This document shows, in pieces, positions 34,237 through 45,656 of a stretch of DNA of 64,000 nt. The position numbers were made by a program, and so were the translations under genes. Source of the DNA: Culex pipiens pallens. Lineage: Eukaryota > Arthropoda > Insecta > Diptera > Culicidae. The notes under the pieces are model-generated. The model had not been told where the DNA came from. It was given only the letters and a program-made list of their open reading frames with translations, and did no database searches. Each line of letters begins with the position of its first letter. The stretch's first letter is position 1. The DNA is taken from contig NC_068939.1 of the NCBI RefSeq assembly GCF_016801865.2, positions 147,600,715 through 147,664,714 of the forward strand, written 5' to 3'.

Positions 34237-34960
34237 ATTTGTATTTTGTCCACGATGGGGGGGAGGGGGGGTTGTTGAGATTGAGCATGAGCATGGTTGA
34301 TTGCCAATGAGCTGCTACTCCGTTATTGACAGATCAGCTGAAGTTAAACAATGAATCAAAAATGATCAGTGGAGCAAACCATCCGTTCACTGTTTAACCT
34401 TTGAAGATCCACAAGAATCCACAGCATCTCCTTCAAGCATCACGTGATTAATATTTTTTGAGATTCCCAAAAAAGTGTCCACGTGATTAATGGATGGTCC
34501 CTAGACATGTTATCCTTGGCCTACATAAGCCATTTTTGTGTATATGGTGCCAATTGTACCCAAAGATGAAGTTTGACAAGGGCGTAAGTTATTTAAAAAA
34601 AAATTACTGTATCTCGAAGCTGTTACATCGTACCGAAAAGTGTTCAAAGACAAACTTGTAGGAAATTGGACGACTTTTTTGAAAAAAAAAAAAACACTGA
34701 AAGAAAAATACACGCCACTTCTTTGACATTTTTCAATTTATAAGCTTAAAAGTTAAATTCTAAGGTCATGTCACGATTTTTTTTTCGTTCTAAATTTTTG
34801 AAGAAATATTCGAAGAAGTACCAAAAAGTCTCACGAAAAATGCAAGATGGTATGTCTCTCCTAAACAACTCTAAACATCAATTTCAAAAACTGGTTTTTG
34901 AAAAGTTGTCTAAACACAAAATTTATAAAAACCGACAGTAGAAATCGATTTACCACACAA

Positions 34961-35251
34961 TCTATATATATAAAAAATTTCGACGGTTTTGTTCGAACGC
35001 GAATCAGTTCAATACGGGGCGTCGGATCGAGGTGCTTTTTGTTGCGTTGGGTTCGTATAAGCTCAAGGAAGGTTCTTACGCTAACTAATTGACACTTTGG
35101 CCACTCTGGAACCGATTCCGGAGCATCGGCAAATGGTATGGAGAAAGTTACGTAAAATCACATTTTAATCACAGGAGGCTGAATAAGCAAAAAATCAAAA
35201 AACGTCAACAAACGAAAAAAAGGCAGAACGAAGTTTGTCGGGTAAGGCTTG
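34961..35251 (+). mobile_element. Helitron-like non-autonomous element, 291 bp
   Basis: The left end TCTATATATATAAAAAATTT and the right end ACGAAGTTTGTCGGGTAAGG...CTTG resemble the 5' TC and 3' CTRR ends of insect Helitrons. It sits between a host A (34960) and T (35252) without duplication. Copy 1 of the segmental duplication (near 21880) reads ACACAATTTAACATAAAAG, which is the empty site apart from one base. The final tetranucleotide is CTTG where CTAG or another CTRR is usual. It has no Rep/helicase frame. Confidence 0.8.
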
Positions 35252-35989
35252 TTTTACATAAAAGTCTCCATATTGACCATTCCCTTATGTCCAAACTACT
35301 ACAGCAATTTTAAAAATTAAAATGTTGAAAAAATAGGTTTTTTGGTGGTTTTTGGCCATTTCTATAAGACAGACTTGATTTTCAGTCTCGAAAATATTTT
35401 TACCCGAAAGCTCGTCCAATTTCCCATAAGTTTGCCTTCGACAGCATTTCAATTAGATGGCTTACAAATATTTTATACATTACTCATAACTGAAAATAGA
35501 TTTTTTTTTCAGTGTGGTATAAACCTGGATAGTAAATAAGCTTACATCAATATAAAAACAAGTAAAATAAAAAAGATGTCTAATGGGATATTGGACGAGC
35601 TTTCCAGCATCTTAAAAAAAACTCCGTATATGTATTAAGGTGCCCGGAATATGGGATTTTTTTTCAAAACCTCGCTTCACAAGCTGATTATTGTTCCTTG
35701 AGATATTTTAGGACTTTGGGCATAAAATGATCAAAATTGGTCAACATTAACCCATTGATTCTCGGGGGTGAAATTTGTTTGGGAAAAATCGAAAAAAATC
35801 TTTGAAAAAAAAATTCTTATAGTTTGGATCACGGAGCGCTATTTCCATCCAAACATTCCCAACATTTTTGCATCATTAGTTCGTTCATATAATTTTCCAT
35901 ACAAATTTGGCAGCTGTTCATACAAAAATGATGTGTGAAAATTCAAAAATCTGTATCTTTTGAAGGAATTTTTTGATCGATTTGGTGTC

Positions 35990-37134
35990 ACATGTTTAAA
36001 GGATTGAGTGTGGGTAAGAAAAGTCAGGTGAGCTGACAGTGCGACGAGGGGTGACAGCTCATAGGGGCTGAGTGCTTTATGTCAGTGGGCAACTACCACG
36101 CCACTAAGCTCGACGGTGGTCGGTGGCGGAACTAAATAAGTGCAGTGATGCCTTATTCACAGAATCCCGGTGAGTTTGTTCCAAGCAAACAGTTTTAGTA
36201 TTTTGAAAAAAGAACTACGCCGCGTCTTTTGCATTTTAATGATTTATGTTTTTAGTTTAATTCACGTCGCGGTTGCTGCAAAAGATTTCCGTTACCGTTA
36301 CCGTTTACTCCGTTTTTGTTTGTTTTGTTTTTTGCCTGTACTCGTTTAAATGTTCGGTAAGGAGTTCGATTTGCGATGCCTTTTCGTTGGATCGCAAAAT
36401 TTTTCGCGTCCATCGCAGTGTGTTTTTCGTTTTTCCATTCGCGTGCGTGTGAAGGTGCGGCTGGCTTTGGCTGTCCCGATGACAGTTAGCCAGTTCGATT
36501 TGCGATTCCTTTTCGTTGGGTCGCAAAACTTTCCGCGTCCATCGTCGGTGTTCAACAACAACAAAACCCTATCATACCATTTCAGCTCGATAAACATTGT
36601 AACTCGTCGATCGCAACGTTAACCATTACCTCACTAAACATCAATCATTTAAAACTCGTAAAATCATCTCAAGTTAAAAATTGCACTGTTCAATCCTTCA
36701 TTCATTAATTTCAAATGATTTTGGTTCTATCTTTCCACAGCCGGCTGTCTAAGACTAAACCATTTCATTTAAAATTTAACAACAGATAAACGGGAAATGT
36801 CTCATCCGCAGCATCCGATTGCTTGCCTTGAGAATAATATATAATACCTTTCAACAAACACTATGATTTTGGGTCGCATCATCATCTTCTATGATGAATC
36901 CTGACCAAATACCCTTCCCTACTAACACATTTTTAGGTTCCTGGCGCTCGTGGGGTGTAAGCACAGAGTAAATCAGCTGCCCTAGTAGCAACTTGCGCTA
37001 ACTAACATTCCCGTCCCTTAAAATCGAGGTCTACAAACTGACATGGCGGGCGCCGTTGGTGGCCAATGACTGTAACCTATTTGCAACTGATCTAGTTTTA
37101 GCAATCATGGTGTTTTATCTTTTCAGCGCATTCG
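35990..37134. other. Unclassified insert, possibly retroelement-derived
   Basis: This block follows the broken end of the duplication and has no other copy in the window. It contains a 52-bp direct repeat (36364-36415 and 36493-36544, 48 of 52 identical, starting GTTCGATTTGCGAT) set 129 bp apart, and a TTACCGTTACCGTTTAC run near 36292. Its normal GC content and lack of long frames fit an LTR or the untranslated end of a retroelement, but no paired LTR is visible. I do not assign it. Confidence 0.4.
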
Positions 37135-37136
37135 TA

Positions 37137-37555
37137 CACCCAAAATTCAGAGTCGAGATAATCGTTCTCTCAAAATTGATTGAGGGCTCAGTGCTAAAAT
37201 CGATAGAATAATGGTACCAACTCACACCATCATACCAAATGAGTTCATTCGTTAGTTGAATCAATAAATCTCCAACAAGTGTCATACATCGACTTCTGAC
37301 TTCTCCTTGGTCACCAAGCTGTGGTGGCCGAGGCAGCTAAGTCATTGGATTGGTTTGTCAAAGGACTCTGGTTCGATTCCCGTTGTCGACACTTTTGGTT
37401 TTTTGTTTGATGGATGAACTTCATTTGCAAATGAACCTCGAGAGAATAGTTCTATCGCCCATCTCGAGCTGTGTTCTCTGCGTCCGTGAATGGTACCACT
37501 ATTCTCTCGACTCGAGACCATCATTCTCTCGGACTAGCGCTGCCAGTTTTGGGTG
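37137..37555. mobile_element. TA-flanked element with CACCCAAAA ends and tRNA-like core
   Basis: The ends CACCCAAAA and TTTTGGGTG are exact inverted repeats flanked by TA (37135-37136 and 37556-37557); with the neighbours GTA/TAC they pair over 12 bases. The motif ATTCTCTCG or its complement occurs about four times toward the right side. Inside, 37321-37392 looks like a tRNA-derived sequence, with an A box TGGCCGAGGC (37325-37334) and a perfect B box GGTTCGATTCC (37370-37380), 45 bp apart. The core is either a nested SINE piece or part of the family. The short TIR makes the class uncertain. Confidence 0.55.
37321..37392 (+). other. tRNA-like sequence with pol III A and B boxes
   Basis: The A box at 37325 and B box at 37370 are correctly spaced for a type 2 pol III promoter. 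The ends (GTGGTGG and TCGACAC) do not form a good acceptor stem, so it is not a functional tRNA gene. It is most likely the head of a SINE. Confidence 0.55.
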
Positions 37556-37557
37556 TA

Positions 37558-38025
37558 CATGCTGTTGATAAGGGAAACACCACTAGATTGTCGAAGCCTA
37601 TAATCAGTAGTGCTGAAAGGATATTACGGTTCTGTTCAGCAACGGAGGGGCAACCATGGGTGATCTCTCATGCTCATGCTCATGCTCATGCTATATTTTG
37701 CTTTATTGAACTATGTTGATACGACCCTTAGTTGCTGAGATATTGCCATGCAAGTGTTTAAAAACAGGAAAATTGATGTTTTCTAAGTCTCACCCAAACA
37801 ACCCACCATTTTCTAATATCGATATCTCAGCAATTAATGGTCCGATTTACAATGTTAAAATATGAAACATTCGTAAAATTTTCCGATCCTTTCGAAAAAA
37901 ATATTTTCTATAAATTTAAATCAAGACAAACATTTCAAAAGGGCGTAATATTGAATGTTTGGCCCGTTTGAAGTGTTAGTCTTGATTTTATATTTTTGAA
38001 AATATTTTTTTCGAGAAGATTAATT
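37558..38025. repeat. CATGCT run and foldback-repeat fragment
   Basis: A CATGCT-type hexamer run lies at about 37670-37692. From about 37712 the sequence (TTGATACGACCCTTAGTTGC ... GGCCCGTTTGAAGTGTTAG) matches the central hairpins of the foldback copies at 22480 and 58918. It is a fragment without ends. Confidence 0.55.
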
Positions 38026-39515
38026 ACAGTATCACAAATTCCCTTAACTTGCAAGTCAAAACGGGGAAACAAACAAAATAAAACAGTTATATAACGTAGA
38101 GTCACAAAAAAAATCCATCACCAACAGCAAATACCCAGCTTGCCACAGAATCCGAGCGCACACAATCTGTCAACTTTGCACGCACCAAGTGTCACAGAAC
38201 TTAGCATGGTAAATTAATTTTCCTGTCCCGTGCCCTGCCCTGCCAGCTTCTCCGGGCGCACTAAGGCAGGACGACACACCCGGACTGCATCTGACATAAA
38301 TTTCGGTACGAGCAAACACCTTTCCGACCCTTCTGCCTCCCTTAACCTTCTTGGGTAGATCCAGAACACTACTGTACAAGACGTGTAATATCTCTCTGGG
38401 CTGGTTTGCCGCCTGCAATAAAGTATAGTGAGTTGCGTTGGTGTTGTTGGCTGTGTGTGTGTGAGTGACTAATATGTAATGCAATACCTTTTCACAAGCA
38501 GGTATAATCCTTGCTTCCGGAGGAGGACGAATCCGGAGCCGTCCCGCACTGTAGTCATTGCCAGTAGTGAAGGAACCTACTGCGCGCACATCACAGGGAC
38601 CAATTTCGGAACGCTCCGGGGAGTGGCAGCTTTCCGGGGGGGCTTATGGGGTCATCGGGGTTAGATGGACCACTATTCTCATAAATTTCGATAAATTTGA
38701 AAGAAAAATTGCCTTTCAAAAATGTTAAAAACTGAAAAAGATTTGTGAATTCAAAACTAAATTTCATCAAAACACCAACTCCCCGCAAAGCTTTGATACC
38801 AGAGTCCTGCTGAGACTATTGCTGCTGCTGCTGCTGCTGCTCCGTGATGATAGCACCAGCAGAGCTTTGAGCTGTGTGTGGGCACATAGCAAAAGGACTA
38901 AACTTCCACTAGAATGCCATCCTACGCTGAATATCTAGTCTAGTCTCGTTGGCTGCTGCTGCTGCTGCGGAATGACTTTCTATGAAGCTGAAGATGTGCC
39001 ACAGGTCCCCGGGACGAAGAAATAAGTTTGTCTCTTATCCGTTTATTTACTCGTACATTATGAAGCTCGGAATATAAGCTCATCTTTTGGGGTTGCATGT
39101 TTTGAGTTGAGTAAAAGTGAGGGTGAAAAAAAAACACGTCGACATTTCGAGCTTTGATGATGAGAGTACGGAACTGACTCTGGGTCTGGTTATAGAGCTG
39201 TACAAAGTGAGATTTTTGTGAGAGGCTTAAAAGAGCAGTCCTTGGCTTGTAACAGCTTTGTGAAATTTTAAATTACATGAGGCATTGATGTGAATAAAGT
39301 TGAACTTCTGTAAACACCAAACAGTACATATAATCAAAATTTCATCTTATGAATATACTGAGGTTCATCGTGTTTATGCTTCAGAGTAACAAAAAATCTC
39401 TAATCTATTTTGAATGATAATTTAACATTCATAGATTCCAAGCCCTAAAGAAAATTTAACAATATTAAAATTTAAAAAATACCGTTGAAGAAATCATCGA
39501 TTTATCTAAATTTAA
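38026..39515. other. Unique DNA with CTG/CAG runs, no gene supported
   Basis: This is one of the longest stretches without a repeat partner. The GC content is close to that of mosquito exons, and CTG runs occur at 38819-38841 and 38953-38968. Open frames of up to 139 codons on the minus strand (38170-38589) lack any domain I recognise, and I see no convincing exon-intron structure. It could be an untranslated or regulatory part of a nearby gene. Confidence 0.4.
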
Positions 39516-39765
39516 CAATTTATCAATAAATCAAATTATCAATTTATCAATTTATCATTTTATCAATTTATCAATTTATCAATTTATCAATTTATCAATT
39601 TATCAATTTATCAATTTATCAATTTATCAATTTATCAATTTATCAATTTATCAATTTATCAATTTATCAATTTATCAATTTATCAATTTATCAATTTATT
39701 AATTTATCAATTTATCAATTTATCAATTTATCAATTTATCAATTTATCAATTTATCAATTTATCA
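39516..39765 (+). repeat. 8-bp tandem array (TATCAATT), left segment
   Basis: About 30 copies in 250 bp. It opens with imperfect units (ATCAATAAATCAAATTATC). It is the same repeat as 40204-42917 and is separated from it by a retroelement 3' end, so the two were one array before that insertion or were joined by it. Confidence 0.95.
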
Positions 39766-40203
39766 GAGCGAGTTGTGGCGCTATAACCACGGCAAATAGT
39801 GTCCAGGGCATTCGTGGAAATACAATGTCCCATCCCAGAGGGTCCCGGAGTACCAAACCTTCTTAGCATGGAGCTCCCAACGAATACAACCAAAAAATCT
39901 TGGAGCGTATGGTGGTGTGTCCCCACGCTTCTTCCTCCCCTGTCGATTCAGAATTGTGTTGTTGTTCGAACACTCAGTGCTCAAACTCAACCCAATTACG
40001 AGTCATCTCTGCGATACGGCTTTACGCAGTAGGCCTGGCCGATTTAACGCTTGTGATGTTTCAATGCATTCTAATGCAATGGCGCACTACAAATGTTAAT
40101 AAATGACAAGAAGAGTGCTAGGCGTCATCTAACCAAAGGCACTCTCCAGGATCCCTTCGAAAGATTGGCTGCGCTAGGGTTTGATTAGATTGATTAGATT
40201 GAT
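39766..40203 (+). mobile_element. Retroelement 3' end with GATTA tail inside the array
   Basis: It ends in GATTAGATTGATTAGATT followed directly by array units. It shares the blocks GTGTCCCCACGC, CTTCCTCCCCTG, TTTACGCAGTAGGCCTGG, AATAAATGACAAGAAG and GGCGTCATCTAACC with the copies at 14514 and 49128 (which lie in the opposite orientation). It is 5' truncated, as is usual for LINE copies. The target duplication cannot be read because the target is itself repetitive. Confidence 0.75.
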
Positions 40204-42917
40204 TATCAATTTATCAATTTATCAATTTATCAATTTATCAATTTATCAATTTATCAATTTATCAATTTATCAATTTATCAATTTATCAATTTATCAATTT
40301 ATCAATTTATCAATTTATCAATTTATCAATTTATCAATTTATCAATTTATCAATTTATCAATTTATCAATTTATCAATTTATCAATTTATCAATTTATCA
40401 ATTTATCAATTTATCAATTTATCAATTTATCAATTTATCAATTTATCAATTTATCAATTTATCAATTTATCAATTTATCAATTTATCAATTTATCAATTT
40501 ATCAATTTATCAATTTATAAATTTATCAATTTATCAATTTATCATTTTATCAATTTATCAATTTATCAATTTATCAATTTATCAATTTATCAATTTATCA
40601 ATTTATCAATTTATCAATTTATCAATTTATCAATTTATCAATTTATCAATTTATCAATTTATCAATTTATCAATTTATCAATTTATCAATTTATCAATTT
40701 ATCAATTTATCAATTTATCAATTTATCAATTTATCAATTCATCAATTTATCAATTTATCAATTTATCAATTTATCAATTTATCAATTTATCAATTTATCA
40801 ATTTATCAATATATCAATTTATCAATTTATCAATTTATCAGTTTATCAATTTATCAATTTATCAATTTATCAATTTATTAATTTATCAATTTATCAATTT
40901 ATCAATTTATCAATTTATCAATTTATCAATTTATCAATTTATCAATTTATCAATTTATCAATTTATCAATTTATCAATTTATCAATTTATCAATTTATCA
41001 ATTTATCAATTTATCAATTTATCAATTTATCAATTTATCAATTTATCAATTTATCAATTTATCAATTTATCAATTTATCAATTTATCAATTTATCAATTT
41101 ATCAATTTATCAATTTATCAATTTATCAATTTATCAATTTATCAATTTATCAATTTATCAATTTATCAATTTATCAATTTATCAATTTATCAATTTATCA
41201 ATTTATCAATTTATCAATTTATCAATTTATCAATTTATCAATTTATCAATTTATCAATTTATCAATTTATCAATTTATCAATTTATCAATTTATCAATTT
41301 ATCAATTTATCAATTTATCAATTTATCAATTTATCAATTTATCAATTTATCAATGTATCAATTTATCAATTTATCAATTTATCAATTTATCAATTTATCA
41401 ATTTATCAATTTATCAATTTATCAATTCATCAATTTATCAATTTATCAATTTATCAATTTATCAATTTATTAATTTATCAATTTATCAATTTATCAATTT
41501 ATCAATTTATCAATTTATCAATTCATCAATTTATCAATTTATCAATTTATCAATTTATCAATTTATCAATTTATCAATTTATCAATTTATCAATTTATCA
41601 ATTTATCAATTTATCAATTTATCAATTTATCAATTTATCAATTTATCAATTTATCAATTTATCAATTTATCAATTTATTAATTTATCAATTTATCAATTT
41701 ATCAATTTATCAATTTATCAATTTATCAATTTATCAATTTATCAATTTCTCAATTTATCAATTTATCAATTTATCAATTTATCAATTTATCAATTTATCA
41801 ATTTATCAATTTATCAATTTATCAATTTATCAATTTATCAATTTATCAATTTATCAATTTATCAATTTATCAATTTATCAATTTATCAATTTATCAATTT
41901 ATCAATTTATCAATTTATCAATTTATCAATTTATCAATTTATCAATTTATCAATTTATCAATTTATCAATTTATCAATTTATCAATTTATCAATTTATCA
42001 ATTTATCAATTTATCAATTTATCAATTTATCAATTTATCAATTTATCAATTTATCAATTTATCAATTTATCAATTTATCAATTTATCAATTTATCAATTT
42101 ATCAATTTATCAATTTATCAATTTATCAATTTATCAATTTATCAATTTATCAATTTATCAATTTATCAATTTATCAATTTATCAATTTATCATTTTATCA
42201 ATTTATCAATTTATCAATTTATCAATTTATCAATTTATCAATTTATCAATTTATCAATTTATCAATTTATCAATTTTTCAATTTATCAATTTATCAATTT
42301 ATCAATTTATCAATTTATCAATTCATCAATTCATCAATTTATCAATTTATCAATAAATCAATTTATTAATTTATCAATTTATCAATTTATCAATTTATCA
42401 ATTTATCAATTTATCAATTTATCAATTTATCAATTTATCAATTTATCAATTTATCAATTTATCAATTTATCAATTTATCAATTTATCAATTTATCAATTT
42501 ATCAATTTATCAATTTATCAATTTATCAATTTATCAATTTATCAATTTATCAATTTATCAATTTATCAATTTATCAATTTATCAATTTATCAATTTATCA
42601 ATTTATCAATTTATCAATTTATCAATTTATCAATTTATCAATTTATCAATTTATCAATTTATCAATTTATCAATTTATCAATTTATCAATTTATCAATTT
42701 ATCAATTTATCAATTTATCAATTTATCAATTTATCAATTTATCAATTTATCAATTTATCAATTTATCAATTTATCAATTTATCAATTTATCAATTTATCA
42801 ACTTATCAATTTATCAATTTATCCATTTATCAATTTATCAATTTATCAATTTATCAATTTATCAATTTATCAATTTATCAATATATCAATTTATCAATTT
42901 ATCAATTTATCAATTTA
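40204..42917 (+). repeat. 8-bp tandem array (TATCAATT), about 340 copies
   Basis: A 2.7-kb array with only scattered single-base variants (for example at about 40519, 40545, 40739, 40811, 40841, 41354, 41749, 42192 and 42278). All three plus-strand frames are stop-free, so predicted proteins of 430 and 338 residues (repeating NLSIYQFI) are artefacts. The minus strand has a stop in each period. The length in the assembly may not equal the true length. Confidence 0.97.
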
Positions 42918-43470
42918 ATCAATGATTAAATTTGTCAAATTATAAATTTATCAATTTATCAATGATTAACAATTTACAATTTGAAATGATTGGAATTTCA
43001 TAATGAAACTTGTATGACATGACTGAATTTCAAAAAAATAGATTCTTTAGTTTTTTTAGAGTTTTCAAAATGTTTGAAAAGTAATGTATTCAGGTATTTT
43101 AACCTTCTTAAAAAAAATATGGAAATGGATTTGATGATTTTACTTTGCAAATTAGCATGAAAAAATGTTGAAATTGAAACACTCCTTGATGAATATCTTG
43201 AGTTTATGACAAAATATGAAAAGCAAATTAAAAAAAAAATTAAAATTGACTAAAAAGCTACGAATTACAGAACAAAGGCAAAAAATTTGAAGGTTGTGAA
43301 GTAGGCCTAAATCTACAAATATTAACCAAAAAAAAAAACAATATAACTGCATTTGAATATATTTTCAATATGAAATTTAGGATTTTCGTAGAGCAAACGT
43401 TGTTCGTATACATGGGAAATTTAAACAAATCCGAAAAAAAATGTAGACGTACTGAGAGAAAAGACTTTCG
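42918..43470. other. AT-rich DNA right of the array
   Basis: The first 60 bases contain decayed array units (AATCAATGATTAAATTTG, TTATCAATGATTAAC). The rest is AT-rich with no gene or repeat partner. Confidence 0.45.
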
Positions 43471-43611
43471 AAAATCGTGAACAAGCGTTTATGAAAATGG
43501 GAACCACGAACAATGTGTTCAAATTCCATGGTAGGTTTAGGAAAAATTTTCCATAACATTTGAACACCTTGTTCGTGGTTTCCATTTTCATGAACGCTTG
43601 TTCACGATTTT
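43471..43611 (+). repeat. Long hairpin: 54-bp arms, 33-nt loop
   Basis: The arms at 43471-43524 and 43558-43611 are inverted copies with 51 of 54 matches. In a plus-strand transcript two of the three mismatches would be G:U pairs, leaving one true mismatch. The loop contains GGAAAAATTTTCC, which can fold on itself. No target duplication is visible next to it, and it ends six bases before a MITE. It could be a tiny foldback element or, if transcribed, a source of hairpin-derived small RNA. Its function is not shown by the sequence. Confidence 0.7.
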
Positions 43612-43617
43612 TGGAAC

Positions 43618-44064
43618 CCCGAGCAGACGGAAATAACTTGGGAATAACATTGTTTGATATTTGAAAATACTAGGCCAATAACATTTTATGTTATTTATAA
43701 CAAGATTTGTTATTCGTCGCTATGATTTTTTTGTTATTTGATCGATATTGTAATAACAGACTAATAACATTTTGAGTTATTCTTCGAACAAATCTTTGTT
43801 ATTATTTTTTGTTATTTTAACAACTAATCCGATCATCCCAATAACAGTTGAAGGTATTCTTCCATAACAAAAACTGTTATTCCAAAGTTGTTTTTGCTTT
43901 CAATCAATATCAAACCAATAACAAATTTTGTTATGATAACATAAACTGTTATTAAAGCCTTATTAAAAAATTGGGTTTTCAAGAAGATTCCATAATATTT
44001 TCTGTTATTTTAACAGTATTTGTTGTTGAAATGGCATGAATTTTGTTATCACCGTCTGCCCGGG
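43618..44064 (-). mobile_element. CCCGGGCAG MITE, copy 1
   Basis: The ends CCCGAGCAGACGGAAATAAC and GTTAT...CCGTCTGCCCGGG are inverted repeats. The copy is 447 bp and flanked by AC on both sides (2-bp duplication). The interior is dominated by repeats of TGTTATT and AATAACA in both orientations, including TTATGTTATTTATAAC, so the element can fold along its length. No coding frame. Confidence 0.85.
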
Positions 44065-45209
44065 ACCCTTTTTTTTGTGCAATAAAGGGTTAATCTGTCC
44101 TGAAATTTTCTAGGTCATCCAGGTTTTGGTTAAAAAGCTTATCAACAAGGCAAGTCACAATTTCAACAGTTTGAGATTGGATTCATTCAGACCCACATCC
44201 CAACAGGAACTTTGAATTTGAATTTTGAATTTGCTTTTATTGAACTTGTCCAACTTCCGTTAAGAGAAGTCTGACTCACTTTGAGAAACGCTGTTCTGAA
44301 CCATCTTAGAACTTCTTGAAGTTTAGACCTGTAGGTCTACCACCGTAAAAAGCAAGATGTCAGCGTTTTCAACCCCGGATAATACACACAAAGTTTCAGT
44401 GTGTATGGTAGACTGCTTTGATGATATATATTGGGATTTCCTAAGTTATCCAAGGACTCGTTGGAGTTCTGGTCTGTGTGACTACCATAGAAACAAGCAA
44501 AAGGTCGTCAAAACCTAAATTTTGTTGCCTTTTTAGCTTTTGTTTTCAGAAAACATAGCAATTTCCTAATAATATTTATTTGTTAACAATGTCCCATTCC
44601 CCATCGCATTTCATTAGGAAATTGTTGACTTTTACCGTGCTTTTAGCAATCCCGAAGAAATCCACTCAGTTTCCACGACGACAAACTTTGCCGTACTAGA
44701 GGTACTACATTCCGTCAACGGGCTTACATCCCAGCAGCAGCATTCCCAGGACCGACTCCCCGGAATGTAGGTCACTGCCAAAGCTGCCACCCAGTGCTGC
44801 GGAAATGTGAAGGATGTTGGATTTGTCGGCAAATTTGCAAACATTTCACCACTCTCGGGGCAAAGGAATCCGCACTCGCTCCCTTCGGTGCAAACCCAAA
44901 TAAGGGTTGTGATTCTTGGAGTTGCTGCTGACGCGGGCTCCGGAAGTGGATGTTTTCCATCATGTTTTGAATAAATAATCGCTCACTTCCGGGTGGTAGT
45001 GGCCCGGTGATGATGACGACTATGAATTTTCACTTTGGCAAGTAGCAGCTGGCGCGTAATTTGATCAGCAGTGCTTAGTGTTTTGAACTTTCGGGAAATT
45101 AGTGGCAGCAATGTTGGAAATGTTTGGAAAATATGTTACATTTTTTTTGAAATGAGCAAACCCCATCACAGGTAGGGCTAATGTGTTCTATAAACTCGTT
45201 CTCTGCCTC
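44065..45209. other. Unique DNA, partly GC-rich, no gene supported
   Basis: From 44640 to 45090 the composition resembles exonic or regulatory DNA and no other copy is present. Short frames on the minus strand (60-70 codons) lack recognisable domains. The first part contains a GAATTTGAATTTTGAATTTG run near 44214. Confidence 0.4.
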
Positions 45210-45656
45210 CCCGAGCAGACGGAAATAACTTGGGAATAACGTTTTTTGATATTTGAAAATACTAGGCCAATAACATTTTATGTTATTCATAACATGATTT
45301 GTTATTCGTCGTTATGATTTTTTTGTTATTGGATTGTTATTGTAATAACAGACTAATAACATTTCTAGTTATTCTTCGAACAAATCTTTGTTATTATTTT
45401 TTGTTATTTTAACAACTAATCCGATCTTCCCAATAACATTTGGAGGTATTCGTTCATAACAAAAAACGTTATTCCAAAGTTGTTTTGGCTTTCAACCAAT
45501 ATCAAAACAAGTACAAATTTTGTTATGATAACATAAACTGTTATTGAACTCTTATGCAAAAATGGATTTTGCAAGAATTTTCCATAACACTTTCTGTTAT
45601 TTTAACAGTATTTGTTATTGAAATGGCATGAATTTAGTTATTACCGTCTGTTCGGG
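45210..45656 (-). mobile_element. CCCGGGCAG MITE, copy 2
   Basis: Same family, orientation and length (447 bp) as the copy at 43618. It is flanked by TC on both sides. The right terminal repeat reads CCGTCTGTTCGGG, with two changes from the consensus. Confidence 0.85.

Larger units (their letters stand above)
32611..35989 (+). repeat. Segmental duplication, copy 2
   Basis: This is the direct-orientation counterpart of 18937-22614, about 13.7 kb downstream. It carries a 291-bp Helitron-like insertion (34961-35251) absent from copy 1. It has deletions removing the left end and interior of the poly-G MITE, but retains CCCGGGCAGTAGGTAATAAC at 34081, which copy 1 has lost. The right border CGATTTGGTGTC is followed by CACATGTTTAAAGG instead of the copy 1 sequence, so the break lies inside a foldback repeat. 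It may be a true tandem-type duplication or an assembled second haplotype. Confidence 0.9.

Noticed and set aside
38170..38589. 139-codon minus-strand frame in unique DNA
   Set aside because: No domain, biased composition, and a CA-repeat inside the translated part (HTHTAN). Not enough to call a gene.
40181..42369. Open frames of 430 and 338 codons (NLSIYQFI repeats)
   Set aside because: The 8-bp unit has no stop in any plus-strand phase, so the frames reflect the array only.
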